The translations under genes were made by a program, and so were the position numbers. From Temnothorax longispinosus (Eukaryota > Arthropoda > Insecta > Hymenoptera > Formicidae): 64,000 nt of DNA. Shown here piece by piece: positions 33,991 to 42,333 of this stretch. Location of the stretch: contig NC_092363.1 of the NCBI RefSeq assembly GCF_030848805.1, positions 11,018,886 to 11,082,885 of the forward strand, given 5' to 3'. Position 1 is the first letter of the stretch, and each line of letters begins with the position of its first letter. The notes beneath the pieces are model-generated. The model was not told where the DNA came from. It searched no databases and saw only the letters and a program-made list of their open reading frames with translations.

Positions 33991-34627
33991 GCTTCTTTTT
34001 ATTTTTTTATTTTTTTTTAATATATATAATAATTATATAATTATTCCGAGAACGAAAGAGCATGTAAAAGATAATTAAATTTAGAAGTGTGTGTGTAATC
34101 AAATAATATGAATGTAATGATTTTTTACATAACGTTAAGAGTTTAATAAGGGAGGTGAGGAGAAGCATGGTGTAAAAAACAAGGTGAAGCATTGCGCATA
34201 ATGGCGGCAGCTTTGGCGGTTGAACCAATCAGGAGGCGACCCATTTTGTTGCGCTCACTTTAAGGTGAAGTTCGCTTATAAAAAATAAAAATGTGTGAAT
34301 CATGTAAAATTTTAGATAAAACCTTAAATAAATAAATAAATTAATGACAATTAAACTTACATTTATTAGTTTATTTATTAAACTTCTGTTTTAATTCTGT
34401 TCTAGTTTGGTAACGTAATTTGATTAGAGTCAATTAACCGCACGTCCACAGTGTAGATTCTGAATTATAGTGTGAGGAAGAAGGGTTGAAACCTCGGTTG
34501 AAACGCAATTTACTTAAATAATAATAAAAAGACATGTAACGAAAAAAATAAATATTTTATTCAAACAGAATAAAATTAGGTAACGTTTTTATACTGTATA
34601 CAAATTCAAATGATTCTTGAAATTTAC

Positions 34628-34794
34628 CGCTGTTTATGTTAAAATTTTCTTCTTCTCGGTGGCAAGCTTCGAGCCATTTTTCTTTTAATTTGCGATTTTG
34701 CGGAAATGGAAAGAACTTGATGTCTTTCGTTTTCGTAGCTTCACCGGAACGACTTTTGCAATTTCTCACGCAACAAGTCGGCATGATTCCTAGA
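34628..34794 (-). CDS. THAP-domain exon
   Basis: The ATG at 34794 starts MPTCCVRNCKSRSG, then KFFPFPQNRKLKEKW and ACHREEENFN, the first part of a THAP DNA-binding finger (C2CH type). The open frame continues past 34628, but the finger's last Cys and His are missing there. AGCG then GTAAAT at 34627 looks like a splice donor, so the finger is probably completed in another exon. The exon lies within P-like terminal repeats, so it is more likely the DNA-binding end of a transposase than a host gene. The upstream ATAATAC microsatellite falsely lengthens the ORF. Confidence 0.65.
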
Positions 34795-34811
34795 TGATCA
34801 TAATACAACGC

Positions 34812-34886
34812 ACATAATACGACGCATAATACATAATACATAATACATAATACATAATACATAATACATAATACATAATACATAAT
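34812..34886. repeat. (ATAATAC)n microsatellite
   Basis: About nine 7-8 bp units just upstream of the THAP ATG. Confidence 0.9.
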
Positions 34887-34903
34887 ACATAATACGACGC
34901 GAA

Positions 34904-35049
34904 TTAATTATTTTAAAAAACTGTAAAAAATTTATTGCGAAAAATATTACCTCAGCCAGGATTCGAATCTGGAACCTCCCTCATTTCGTGAAAAGCGTCT
35001 GAGGTAATATTTTTCGCAATAAATTCTTTAATTTTTTAAAATAATTAAA
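34904..35049. repeat. palindrome with partial tRNA-like T arm
   Basis: Arms of about 60 bp (TTAATTATTTTAAAAAACTG... and its inverse) enclose a shortened tRNA-like piece on the minus strand: T arm CCAGATTCGAATCCTGG and acceptor CCTCAG/CTGAGG. The inner hairpin flanks match those at 1171-1279. Confidence 0.65.
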
Positions 35050-35543
35050 AACACATTTTTTTAATGTTAAAAAAACGTTTTTTTACAATGTTAAAATAAA
35101 TACAGCAAAAATAAGAATTTAAATTGCCAGTGAATAATGAAAAAATCAATAAAATAAATACTTTTTTAATAAGAAAAAAAGGATCTGTTCTATTAATTTA
35201 AACGTTTTTTAAATATTTTTTTATTACTAAAAATGTTTTTAAAAACGTTGAAAAATATTTTTTTGCTACTTGGGTTATTTAGCAAATATCAACCAATATA
35301 AATGCCTCTCAACATTAATTATATTTACTACTTACTGCGTATGTTTTATTAAAGTCGCAAAAGTTGAACACAAAAATATTTCCCGCACAACAAACGCACG
35401 CGACGGATAACGGACGTAACGGACTGCGAATTGATGGAAGCAGCCATATTGCTTTTCTCGCAAAAAAGGTCGCGCGCTGATTGGTTCAAAAACTGAACGA
35501 GTGCGCAGCATCGGGAATGCTTCACCTGTCTATTTACACCATG

Positions 35544-36043
35544 NNNNNNNNNNNNNNNNNNNNNNNNNNNNNNNNNNNNNNNNNNNNNNNNNNNNNNNNN
35601 NNNNNNNNNNNNNNNNNNNNNNNNNNNNNNNNNNNNNNNNNNNNNNNNNNNNNNNNNNNNNNNNNNNNNNNNNNNNNNNNNNNNNNNNNNNNNNNNNNNN
35701 NNNNNNNNNNNNNNNNNNNNNNNNNNNNNNNNNNNNNNNNNNNNNNNNNNNNNNNNNNNNNNNNNNNNNNNNNNNNNNNNNNNNNNNNNNNNNNNNNNNN
35801 NNNNNNNNNNNNNNNNNNNNNNNNNNNNNNNNNNNNNNNNNNNNNNNNNNNNNNNNNNNNNNNNNNNNNNNNNNNNNNNNNNNNNNNNNNNNNNNNNNNN
35901 NNNNNNNNNNNNNNNNNNNNNNNNNNNNNNNNNNNNNNNNNNNNNNNNNNNNNNNNNNNNNNNNNNNNNNNNNNNNNNNNNNNNNNNNNNNNNNNNNNNN
36001 NNNNNNNNNNNNNNNNNNNNNNNNNNNNNNNNNNNNNNNNNNN
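35544..36043. other. assembly gap of exactly 500 N
   Basis: A placeholder-length run of N. True size and content are unknown. ORFs crossing it are not real. Confidence 0.99.
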
Positions 36044-36450
36044 CTTCATGGCCGCCCAGACGGCTGTAGCGGCAGCCCTCTCTCCGAGAGCCGAATCTCT
36101 CGCGATGACGTGTTCTAGCGCTCTCTCGGCGAGTATCTTGTCCGCCGCGTGTCTCTCAATGAGGCCTTTGTTACGCGAATAATCTATATCGTGCTCGCGA
36201 CACGCCGCGTCCAATAAATTTACACCCGGATCACCTCTAGCCACTCGTTCTTGCAAAAAACGAGTACCCGGACTGCAAAACTGATAGCCGGGAATGTGCA
36301 GTTCGAACGGAAGGGCACCTATCGCGCGATTAAACAGACCTCTACCTTTGTTTTTTTTTCTTTTTTTTTTTTATTCGCCGCATTCGGCGCTAAAATTGCG
36401 AATGTCAGAAGGTCTCGACAGCAGGACGAACATCTGTGCGACTGAGCGAT
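36044..36450 (-). CDS. PLA2-like (parvovirus VP1 type) protein, left copy, cut by the gap
   Basis: Minus-strand frame with a basic Lys/Arg-rich leader, then HIPGYQFCSPGT (the position of the Ca-binding loop, usually Tyr-x-Gly-Pro-Gly, here with Ser for the first Gly) and CREHDIDYSR, the His-Asp catalytic pair with its conserved Tyr. In densoviruses and relatives such a domain breaches endosomal membranes during entry. No in-frame ATG lies between the upstream stop and the domain, so an upstream exon or a non-ATG start is needed. The C-terminal part is lost in the N gap. It is divergent from the ATPase gene, with a short shared upstream region. Confidence 0.6.
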
Positions 36451-36527
36451 TCACGGTGCCGCGCATCTATAAATAGACGTTCGAACGAGAAAGTTCGATT
36501 AAGTCGTATAAAGCGTGAGGAAAGAAA

Positions 36528-37271
36528 ATGAGATTCGTGCGACAACCGTTGGCGATTCGCGTGACGAATTGCGACGACAGATCACGGTCGATGGAGGGCA
36601 ACGCGGAGAAGCACAGACACGGTACGATGCTGCCGACTACTATACGCGCGATCATTTGCGGTCCCTCGAATTGCGGTAAAACCAACGTTTTGATAAGTTT
36701 GCTGGATAGTCCGCACGGTGTAGGTTTCGAGAACGTGTACGTGTACTCGAAATCGCTGCAACAACCGAAATACCGATATCTGGAGAATTTATTGACATCG
36801 ATCGACGAAATCGGCTACTACACCTTTTCCAATAACAGGGACGTCATTCCACCAAGCGACGCGTGTCCAAACTCGATATTCGTCTTCGACGACGTGGCGT
36901 GCGATAAGCAAGACACTGTGAGAGAGTATTTCTCAATGGGCAGGCACTCGAGCGTCGACTGCTTTTATCTCTGTCAGACGTATGCGAGAATACCGAAACA
37001 TCTGATACGCGACAATGCGAATCTGTTGATCCTGTTCAAACAGGATGGCACTAATTTGAAACACGTGTACAACAATCACGTAAATACCGACATGTCGTAC
37101 GATGAATTTTGTTCGTTGTGCCACGATTGTTGGCAATGCAAGTACGGATTCGTAGTGATAGACAAGGACAGCGCGCTTTCGAACGGCCGATACAGAAAAG
37201 GATTTAACGTGTTCGCGATACCGCAAAAGCGGTCAGTCGTCGCCGATACGTCGTCGAAGGTGAAACGTTAG
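36528..37271 (+). CDS. A32/FtsK-like genome-packaging ATPase, left copy
   Basis: 247 residues from an ATG following GAAAGAAA. The Walker A motif GPSNCGKT is at residues 45-52 and Walker B IFVFDD at 117-122, followed by the sensor-like CFYLCQTYAR near 145-155. Length and motif spacing fit the packaging ATPases of Polintons, adintoviruses and other PRD1-adeno lineage elements, which pump DNA into capsids. The frame is intact here. The right copy has a one-base deletion near the end. It lies divergent to the PLA2-like ORF and upstream of the other element genes. Confidence 0.8.
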   Translation: MRFVRQPLAIRVTNCDDRSRSMEGNAEKHRHGTMLPTTIRAIICGPSNCGKTNVLISLLDSPHGVGFENVYVYSKSLQQPKYRYLENLLTSIDEIGYYTFSNNRDVIPPSDACPNSIFVFDDVACDKQDTVREYFSMGRHSSVDCFYLCQTYARIPKHLIRDNANLLILFKQDGTNLKHVYNNHVNTDMSYDEFCSLCHDCWQCKYGFVVIDKDSALSNGRYRKGFNVFAIPQKRSVVADTSSKVKR

Positions 37272-37982
37272 CGTTACAGAGAGAGATCGACACTCTGCTT
37301 TGTTTTTTTTTCCCCGCGATGGCTGCGATCGACGGGAGGGAGAATATTCGCGAGCGCGAGAAGATCGTGAAAGATATTGCGCAAACGAGTAATTCGATTC
37401 GCAAGAAACCTCGCGCTTTGAAGACCGGTAAGATTGAGAAGGACATTGAGTTGGACACGCACTTTAAAACCTCTCATCGGGCCGCTTAAGAAGATCGTCG
37501 ACAACTCGAGCTTGACCGCGGTGAAGAAAGAGGAGCCGACGGAGAGCGTCGCTGACGCGAAAATGGAACCGCTATCCGTTCAACAGCGCGGCCCAGCCCA
37601 TTTTCTCGCTCCGTATTTCTACTACATCGCGAATTCGAGACGAATTGCGAAGCGTCGATACAAACATTAGCTTTCGCGACGTAAACATTTTTATTTTTTT
37701 ATAACAGTGAGCAAGAAGAAATGACGCTTGACAATAATCGCTCGTGGGTACCGGACTATGAAAGTGATGAAAGTGACGACTTTCCATGCGTCGACTGCTT
37801 TTATCTCTGTCAGACGTACGCGAGACAAGGACAGCGCGCTTTCGAACAGCCGATACAGAAAAGGATTTAACATGTTCGCGATACCGCAAAAGCGGTCAGT
37901 CGTCGCCGATACGTCGTCGAAGGTGAAACAACGTTAGCGTTACAGAGAGAGATTGACACTCTGCTTTGTTTTTTTCCCCGCG
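37272..37982 (+). pseudogene. duplicated ATPase end / unknown-gene start relic
   Basis: 37318-37590 is a frameshifted copy of the start of the gene at 37983. 37785-37937 is a shortened copy of the ATPase C-terminus in which the segment for residues after CQTYAR is deleted up to DKDSALS. Segment 37161-37590 recurs at 37824-38253 (offset 663). About 200 bp of filler (37591-37785) includes an acidic DYESDESDD-coding stretch. The same relic is in the other arm, so it predates the inversion. Confidence 0.8.
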
Positions 37983-39110
37983 ATGGCTGCGATCGACGGG
38001 AGCGAGAATATTCGCGAGCGTGAGAAGATAGTGAAAGATATTGCGAAAACGAGTAATTCGATTCGCAAGAAACTTCGCGCTTTGAAGACCGGTAAGATCG
38101 AGAAGGACATTGAGTTGGACACGCACTTTAAACCCCTCATCGGGCCGCTGAAAAAGATCGTCGACAACTCGAGCTTGACCGCGGTGAAAAAAGAGGAGCC
38201 GACGGAGAGCGTCGCTGACACGAAAATCGAACCGCTATCCATTCAACAGCTCGGGGAGGAGGAGGAGGATGCTACGCCGAAGAGAAAGAGGAAACGATTA
38301 GACTCCTGGTCGGATCTTTCATTGACACCGCGCAAATCTAATCAATCGAAACGATCGATAGTACTACCGATAACCTCTACACCGACGCGAACCGTGCAAC
38401 GTACAAGTCCCGAATTTCTTGAAACCGTGAATGTTTTCGAAACCACGGACGACTCGATCGGGACGATTGTTCATAATCGGTTGCAAACGTCGGAGGGTCG
38501 AAAATGGTTTATAGATTCGTTGGAAGATCACTTGGGTCCACTGAGCCGAATTTACATCGCAGAGGTTTTGGGCGCCATTCCAACAATAGACATAGTGTAC
38601 GGCGTTTATCTCGGCAAGAATGAATTGATGCTCGGTAATAAACGTTTTGACGTGGACAAAGCGGATAACATTTATATCGACGGCGTACGATACGCCGGCA
38701 CACCCGGTATTTACGAGTTGATCTTTAAGAAATTACCCAATGACAACATCTACACGGAAGACGATAAGCAAAAGTACAGGAGCATACTGTTGACAACGAG
38801 TGCTCATAAATACAAGCACGATCCTCACAAGCGAATAAAGGGCAACGTGGGATACAAGTATCAATATGTAATCACACCGTTGATGTCGACCGAATCCAAG
38901 AAGAAAAAATCCGGAAAGGGATTATTCGCGCCTCGCGCGATGACGCTGACCGACAATAAGATCGACTACGTGCACTGGGATGACCCCAACGAGCTGGTGG
39001 ATCGTCTGCGATTGCTCGACGCTTCGCGTCAAGCTGGCAACAATGCCCACGACAACGAGATCACATCGATCATCGAGGAACTTTGCGAGGCTGAGCTTAT
39101 TATAAATTAA
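37983..39110 (+). CDS. unknown element protein, 375 residues, left copy
   Basis: The ATG at 37983 starts MAAIDGSENIREREK. The N-terminal third is charged and predicted coiled coil, followed by an acidic patch (EEEEDATPKRKRKR) like a nuclear-localisation region. The C-terminal half is globular, with GVYLGKNELMLGNKRFDVD and VRYAGTPGIYELIFKK. I associate it with a family of unknown function frequent next to the packaging ATPase in ant Polinton-like elements. No enzymatic motif is seen, and a structural or minor capsid role is a guess. This copy is intact; the right copy is frameshifted. Confidence 0.7.
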   Translation: MAAIDGSENIREREKIVKDIAKTSNSIRKKLRALKTGKIEKDIELDTHFKPLIGPLKKIVDNSSLTAVKKEEPTESVADTKIEPLSIQQLGEEEEDATPKRKRKRLDSWSDLSLTPRKSNQSKRSIVLPITSTPTRTVQRTSPEFLETVNVFETTDDSIGTIVHNRLQTSEGRKWFIDSLEDHLGPLSRIYIAEVLGAIPTIDIVYGVYLGKNELMLGNKRFDVDKADNIYIDGVRYAGTPGIYELIFKKLPNDNIYTEDDKQKYRSILLTTSAHKYKHDPHKRIKGNVGYKYQYVITPLMSTESKKKKSGKGLFAPRAMTLTDNKIDYVHWDDPNELVDRLRLLDASRQAGNNAHDNEITSIIEELCEAELIIN

Positions 39111-39145
39111 ACGGCGCGACAGCGATCCGTTCAATCGGCGTCGAA

Positions 39146-39517
39146 ATGCCGATCAATAAATTTGGATTGTTCGAGCACAACGAAGACGCGACGAATGCCA
39201 TTTCGTACCATCGGTGGAGCGGATTAGTGAGAAATTTCGTGCGCGACAATGCTCTGTGTCGCACCGCCACGGACTTTGACGCAAGGTCGCGAAAGATTCG
39301 TCGCGTAGCGCAACCTGAGACTGACAATGACGCGGTTAACAAACTATACGTGGATCAGTGCGTTAAAAGTTTGACAGATCAACGGAAAGAGTCAGACGAG
39401 AAGCTTACCGCGTTCGAGAAGGACGTGCGAGCGTTACAGGCTGCGGTGAACAAGCTTCGACGTGCGAATATCGTTGAATCAGACGCGACAACGAACAACA
39501 ATGGACAAACGGTTTAG
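39146..39517 (+). CDS. small fibre-like protein, left copy
   Basis: 123 residues starting MPINKFGLFEH, 35 bp after the previous gene. RRVAQPETDNDAVNKLYVDQ resembles the DNDAVNKxYVD linker common in phage and virus tail-fibre or spike proteins. It is followed by a coiled coil (KESDEKLTAFEKDVRALQ). This copy ends at a TAG; in the right arm the codon is CAG and the frame runs 11 codons further. The role as a virion fibre is inference from one motif. Confidence 0.5.
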   Translation: MPINKFGLFEHNEDATNAISYHRWSGLVRNFVRDNALCRTATDFDARSRKIRRVAQPETDNDAVNKLYVDQCVKSLTDQRKESDEKLTAFEKDVRALQAAVNKLRRANIVESDATTNNNGQTV

Positions 39518-39776
39518 CAGAAACGACTATCGAAAGGCGACGAGTGAAGTGAGGCAACGGTTAATTAACGACGGCGACGAACAGCAACGAACGACTCGAG
39601 AACGGTTGTCGGACGGCTGTCTAACGGTTCAAGAACGATTGTCGGACGGTTGTCGAACGGTTCAAAAACGGCTCAGAAACGATTACGCGCGGTTTAGAAA
39701 CAGCTGCGAACTACGCGGAGACAGGAAAGGCTACAAACGGCTAAAGAACGTCGACGACGACGACGATGAGTGGTAA
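39501..39776 (+). CDS. repeat-built charged ORF, left copy
   Basis: 91 residues from the ATG at 39501, overlapping the end of the preceding gene. It is built from degenerate 33-36 bp repeats encoding RERLSDGCLTVQ-like units and ends in an acidic DDDDDEW. A second run of such repeats (39765-39950) follows. It is an ORF in the right arm (51342-51151) but frameshifted here. Function unknown. Confidence 0.4.
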   Translation: MDKRFSRNDYRKATSEVRQRLINDGDEQQRTTRERLSDGCLTVQERLSDGCRTVQKRLRNDYARFRNSCELRGDRKGYKRLKNVDDDDDEW

Positions 39777-39950
39777 GAAGCAGTTAACTGACGACGACGA
39801 ACGACAACGAACGATTCAGGAACGATTGTCGAACGGCTGTCAAACGATTCACGAATGGTTCAGAAAGCGGTTACGAACTGTTCAGAAGCGGTTATGAACT
39901 GTTCAGAAACTGCTACGAACGATGCACTAGAAGCAGAAACGGCGACAACG
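39560..39950. repeat. AACGGTTC/GATTGTCGGACGG short repeats
   Basis: Imperfect tandem units of about 33-36 bp, present in both arms. Confidence 0.7.
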
Positions 39951-39954
39951 AAAC

Positions 39955-40842
39955 ATGAGACCGTTAAAATCGACCGATGTGGATAAAAATATCGAAAAGC
40001 GACGGTTGGTGGACGAATTGCACGCACCGGCGAGAAGAAATTTTCCCCGCAGAGGGTACGACGATCTGTGGCAAGCTGATATCGTCGAGATGCGCCCGTA
40101 CTCGCGTTTCAACGGAGGTTACCACTACATACTCACCGTCATCGATGTGTTGAGCAAGTACGCGTGCGCCGTGCCGCTCAAGGGTAAAGGTGGCAGCGAG
40201 ACAGCTGACGCTATCGCTGAGATAATTTGAGATAGCGAGAGGTGCCCTAGTAATCTACAAACCGACATGGGGAAGGAATTTTACAACACCGACGTGCAAC
40301 GTCTCGTGAGAAAACACGACATCAATCATTATTCCACGTATTCGGTGATGAAGGCATCGGTCGTCGAGCGATCCAATCGCACGTTAAAAAACAATATGTG
40401 GAAGATGTTTACGCTCAATGGAAATTACAAGTGGGTCGACGCCTTGCCGTGACTCGTGTCGGATTACAACGCGAGCAAGCATCGAACGATCGGCATGCGA
40501 CCCGTCCACGTTACCCCCGCGATCGCCGAAAGACTCTTGGCTACGGTGTACAGCGCGATAAAGATCGCGGGCCCGGCAATGTTCAAAGCGGGCGACTCGG
40601 TACGCGTCAGCAAATACAAGACAATTTTCGAGAAGGGTTACACGCCGAATTGGACCACCGAGGTGTTTAAGATCGTTAAAGTGCAGCGTACCAATCCCGT
40701 AACCTATCTACTCGAGGACTATCGTGGAAAATCCGTCGCTGGAGCGTTCTACGAGTACGAGTTGCATCGCGCGACTTATCCTGACGTGTATCTCGTGGAG
40801 AAAGTACCGGGCAGAAGGGGCGACGAGGTTTACGTGAAATAG
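39955..40842 (+). pseudogene. DDE integrase with two in-frame TGA stops, left copy
   Basis: One frame of 296 codons with TGA at codons 92 (40228-40230) and 166 (40450-40452) and no frameshift. Catalytic residues: Asp42 in LWQADIVEM, Asp104 in LQTDMGKEF and Glu138 in VVERSNRTL. The C-terminal part from codon 168 has DYNASKHRTIGMRP and an SH3-like AGDSVRVSKYK, the usual layout of Polinton integrases. No N-terminal HHCC finger is seen. Both stops are present at identical positions in the other arm. Both are TGA, as expected from decay at CpG. The enzyme would have inserted the element DNA into the host genome. Confidence 0.8.
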
Positions 40843-41119
40843 CTGGGATTCGATGGATCACACAACTCTTGGATACACAAGAACAATGTTATTTAATTCG
40901 TGCAGATTGTAGTTTTAAAGCATTTGAAAAAACTATGTAAAAAAACTATTTAAAAAAATATTAAATACAAAATATCCAATGTATAAAAATATGTAAGACG
41001 TATGCAACATATAAAATGTTTGAAATACATATACGATATCTTTATTAATATCCTTTCTAATATAATACGTTATCTACTATTGTGAGTTTCGTGTTCATCG
41101 TGGTGCCATAAACACATTT
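40843..41119. other. integrase 3' region, no gene
   Basis: AT-rich, with AATATT runs. No ORF of note. Confidence 0.4.
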
Positions 41120-41330
41120 TTTTCTTGAAGAAGGGGGCTGTTATTGCGTAGACGTATCTATTTCATACTATTTTTTTGCGACGCAGTACGTGAGACAAAG
41201 GAAGAAATGCAAAACAGATAAAAAAATGATCTTTCAAGATTCAGTTGGAGTGACAGAGAAAGCAAAGGATATATAACGAGGGATGCATCAAGCCACAGTA
41301 ATATGATTTGAGAGCTTAAACACCTCGGTG
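41120..41330 (+). promoter_or_regulatory. TATA promoter of the Ulp1 gene, left copy
   Basis: TATATAACGAGG (TATA at 41270-41276) with conserved upstream blocks (GAAGAAGGGGGCTGTTATTG, GCAGTACGTGAGACAAAGG, CAGTTGGAGTGACAGAGAAA) and downstream GATTTGAGAGC. The whole set is conserved at 23805-23975 in front of a different gene of the same family. The ATG lies about 300 bp downstream, after imperfect repeats of ATCGAAACAGTTAAAATCTG (41345-41440). Confidence 0.6.
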
Positions 41331-41570
41331 ATACATCTGTGCATTGATTGAGACATTTAAAATCTGTGGGCAGCAATCGAAACAGTTAAAATCTGTGTGC
41401 AGGGATCGAAACAGTTAACAATCTATGTGCAGCGAATCATCTGTGCGGCAATTCAGCTGGTAAATGTGCAAATTATTATTATTTGAAATTATTGAAATGT
41501 GATGTGGCATACTTTTTGTGACACCATATATTTATAACACCATACTTTTTTTGCCAAGGGTTTCCACAGT

Positions 41571-42182
41571 ATGGCGGTGGTTGTGGAAGGTTTCGGGCTG
41601 AAGCTCACGCAAAAGGATCTTCACACTCTGGTCGGCTTAAATTGGCTCAACGACGAAGTTATTAATTTTTATATGAATTTGCTGATCGCCAGAGGTACAT
41701 CTTCGAACAAGTATCCGAAAGTACACGCGATGAACACGTTCTTTTACCCGAAACTTCTGTCGAGCGGTCACTCGTCTCTGAAGCGATGGACCAGGAAGGT
41801 GGACATATTTGCGCAGGATCTTATTATTATCCCTATACATCTGAACGTTCACTGGTGTATGTCAATAGTAGATTTCCGCGATAAAACGATTGTTTATTAC
41901 GACAGGTTGGGCAATGATAATCCGCAATGTCTGGCTACGCTAAAACTATATTTACAAGATGAGAGTCTTGATAAAAAGAAACAATCTTATGATATGAGTG
42001 ATTGGAAATTTCAATCCGCCAAGAACATTCCACAACAGATGAACGGTAGCGATTGTGGGGTATTCTCCTGTATGTTCGCCGAATATATCTGTGCAAATAA
42101 AAAAATTACATTTACTCAGAACGATATGCCGTACTTTAGGAACAAAATGTTTAGGGAAGTAATAAATAAAAATATTGTATAA
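41571..42182 (+). CDS. SENP1-like Ulp1 (C48) cysteine protease, left copy
   Basis: 203 residues, intact. The triad is visible: His94 (VHWCMSIVDF), Asp111 (YYDRLG) and Cys162 (QQMNGSDCGVF), with the oxyanion Gln156. NWLNDEVINFYMNLL at 24-38 is the SENP substrate-binding helix. The match is to cellular SENP1/2 deSUMOylases rather than to the shorter adenain-type proteases of typical Polintons. It is essentially only the catalytic domain (SENP1 domain about 220 residues). It could process capsid protein or remove SUMO from host factors. AATAAA lies just after the stop (about 42196). The right copy differs by Lys to Glu near the end. Confidence 0.85.
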   Translation: MAVVVEGFGLKLTQKDLHTLVGLNWLNDEVINFYMNLLIARGTSSNKYPKVHAMNTFFYPKLLSSGHSSLKRWTRKVDIFAQDLIIIPIHLNVHWCMSIVDFRDKTIVYYDRLGNDNPQCLATLKLYLQDESLDKKKQSYDMSDWKFQSAKNIPQQMNGSDCGVFSCMFAEYICANKKITFTQNDMPYFRNKMFREVINKNIV

Positions 42183-42333
42183 AAAATTTTTTATTGAATA
42201 AATGTTTATAATATAAAATATAAAGATATGCTTGATTAATATTCCTTCCATTATACATATACGTACATATATACATACATTCATACTACTACATTATATT
42301 ACGTTACATACATACATACATATGTTGTGTTAT

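Larger units (their letters stand above)
34165..35543 (-). mobile_element. P-element-like transposon, nonautonomous, with THAP exon
   Basis: The ends are inverted copies of about 75 bp: CATGGTGTAAA...GGTGAAGCATT (from 34165) and AATGCTTCACC...TTTACACCATG (to 35543). Both also contain the CTGATTGGTTCAA-type block inverted as TTGAACCAATCAG. A THAP zinc-finger exon lies inside, as in P-type transposases. The right end is exactly at the assembly gap, so its target duplication cannot be read. No catalytic domain is visible. Confidence 0.65.

Noticed and set aside
35481..36182. ORFs spanning the N gaps (also at 55071-55570)
   Set aside because: N positions have no codons; only the flanking PLA2-like part is supported.
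41571..42182. Calling the protease an adenain-type (C5) Polinton protease
   Set aside because: Motifs (NWLNDEVINFYMN, VHWCMSIVDF, QQMNGSDCG) and spacing match SENP1/Ulp1 (C48) much more closely.
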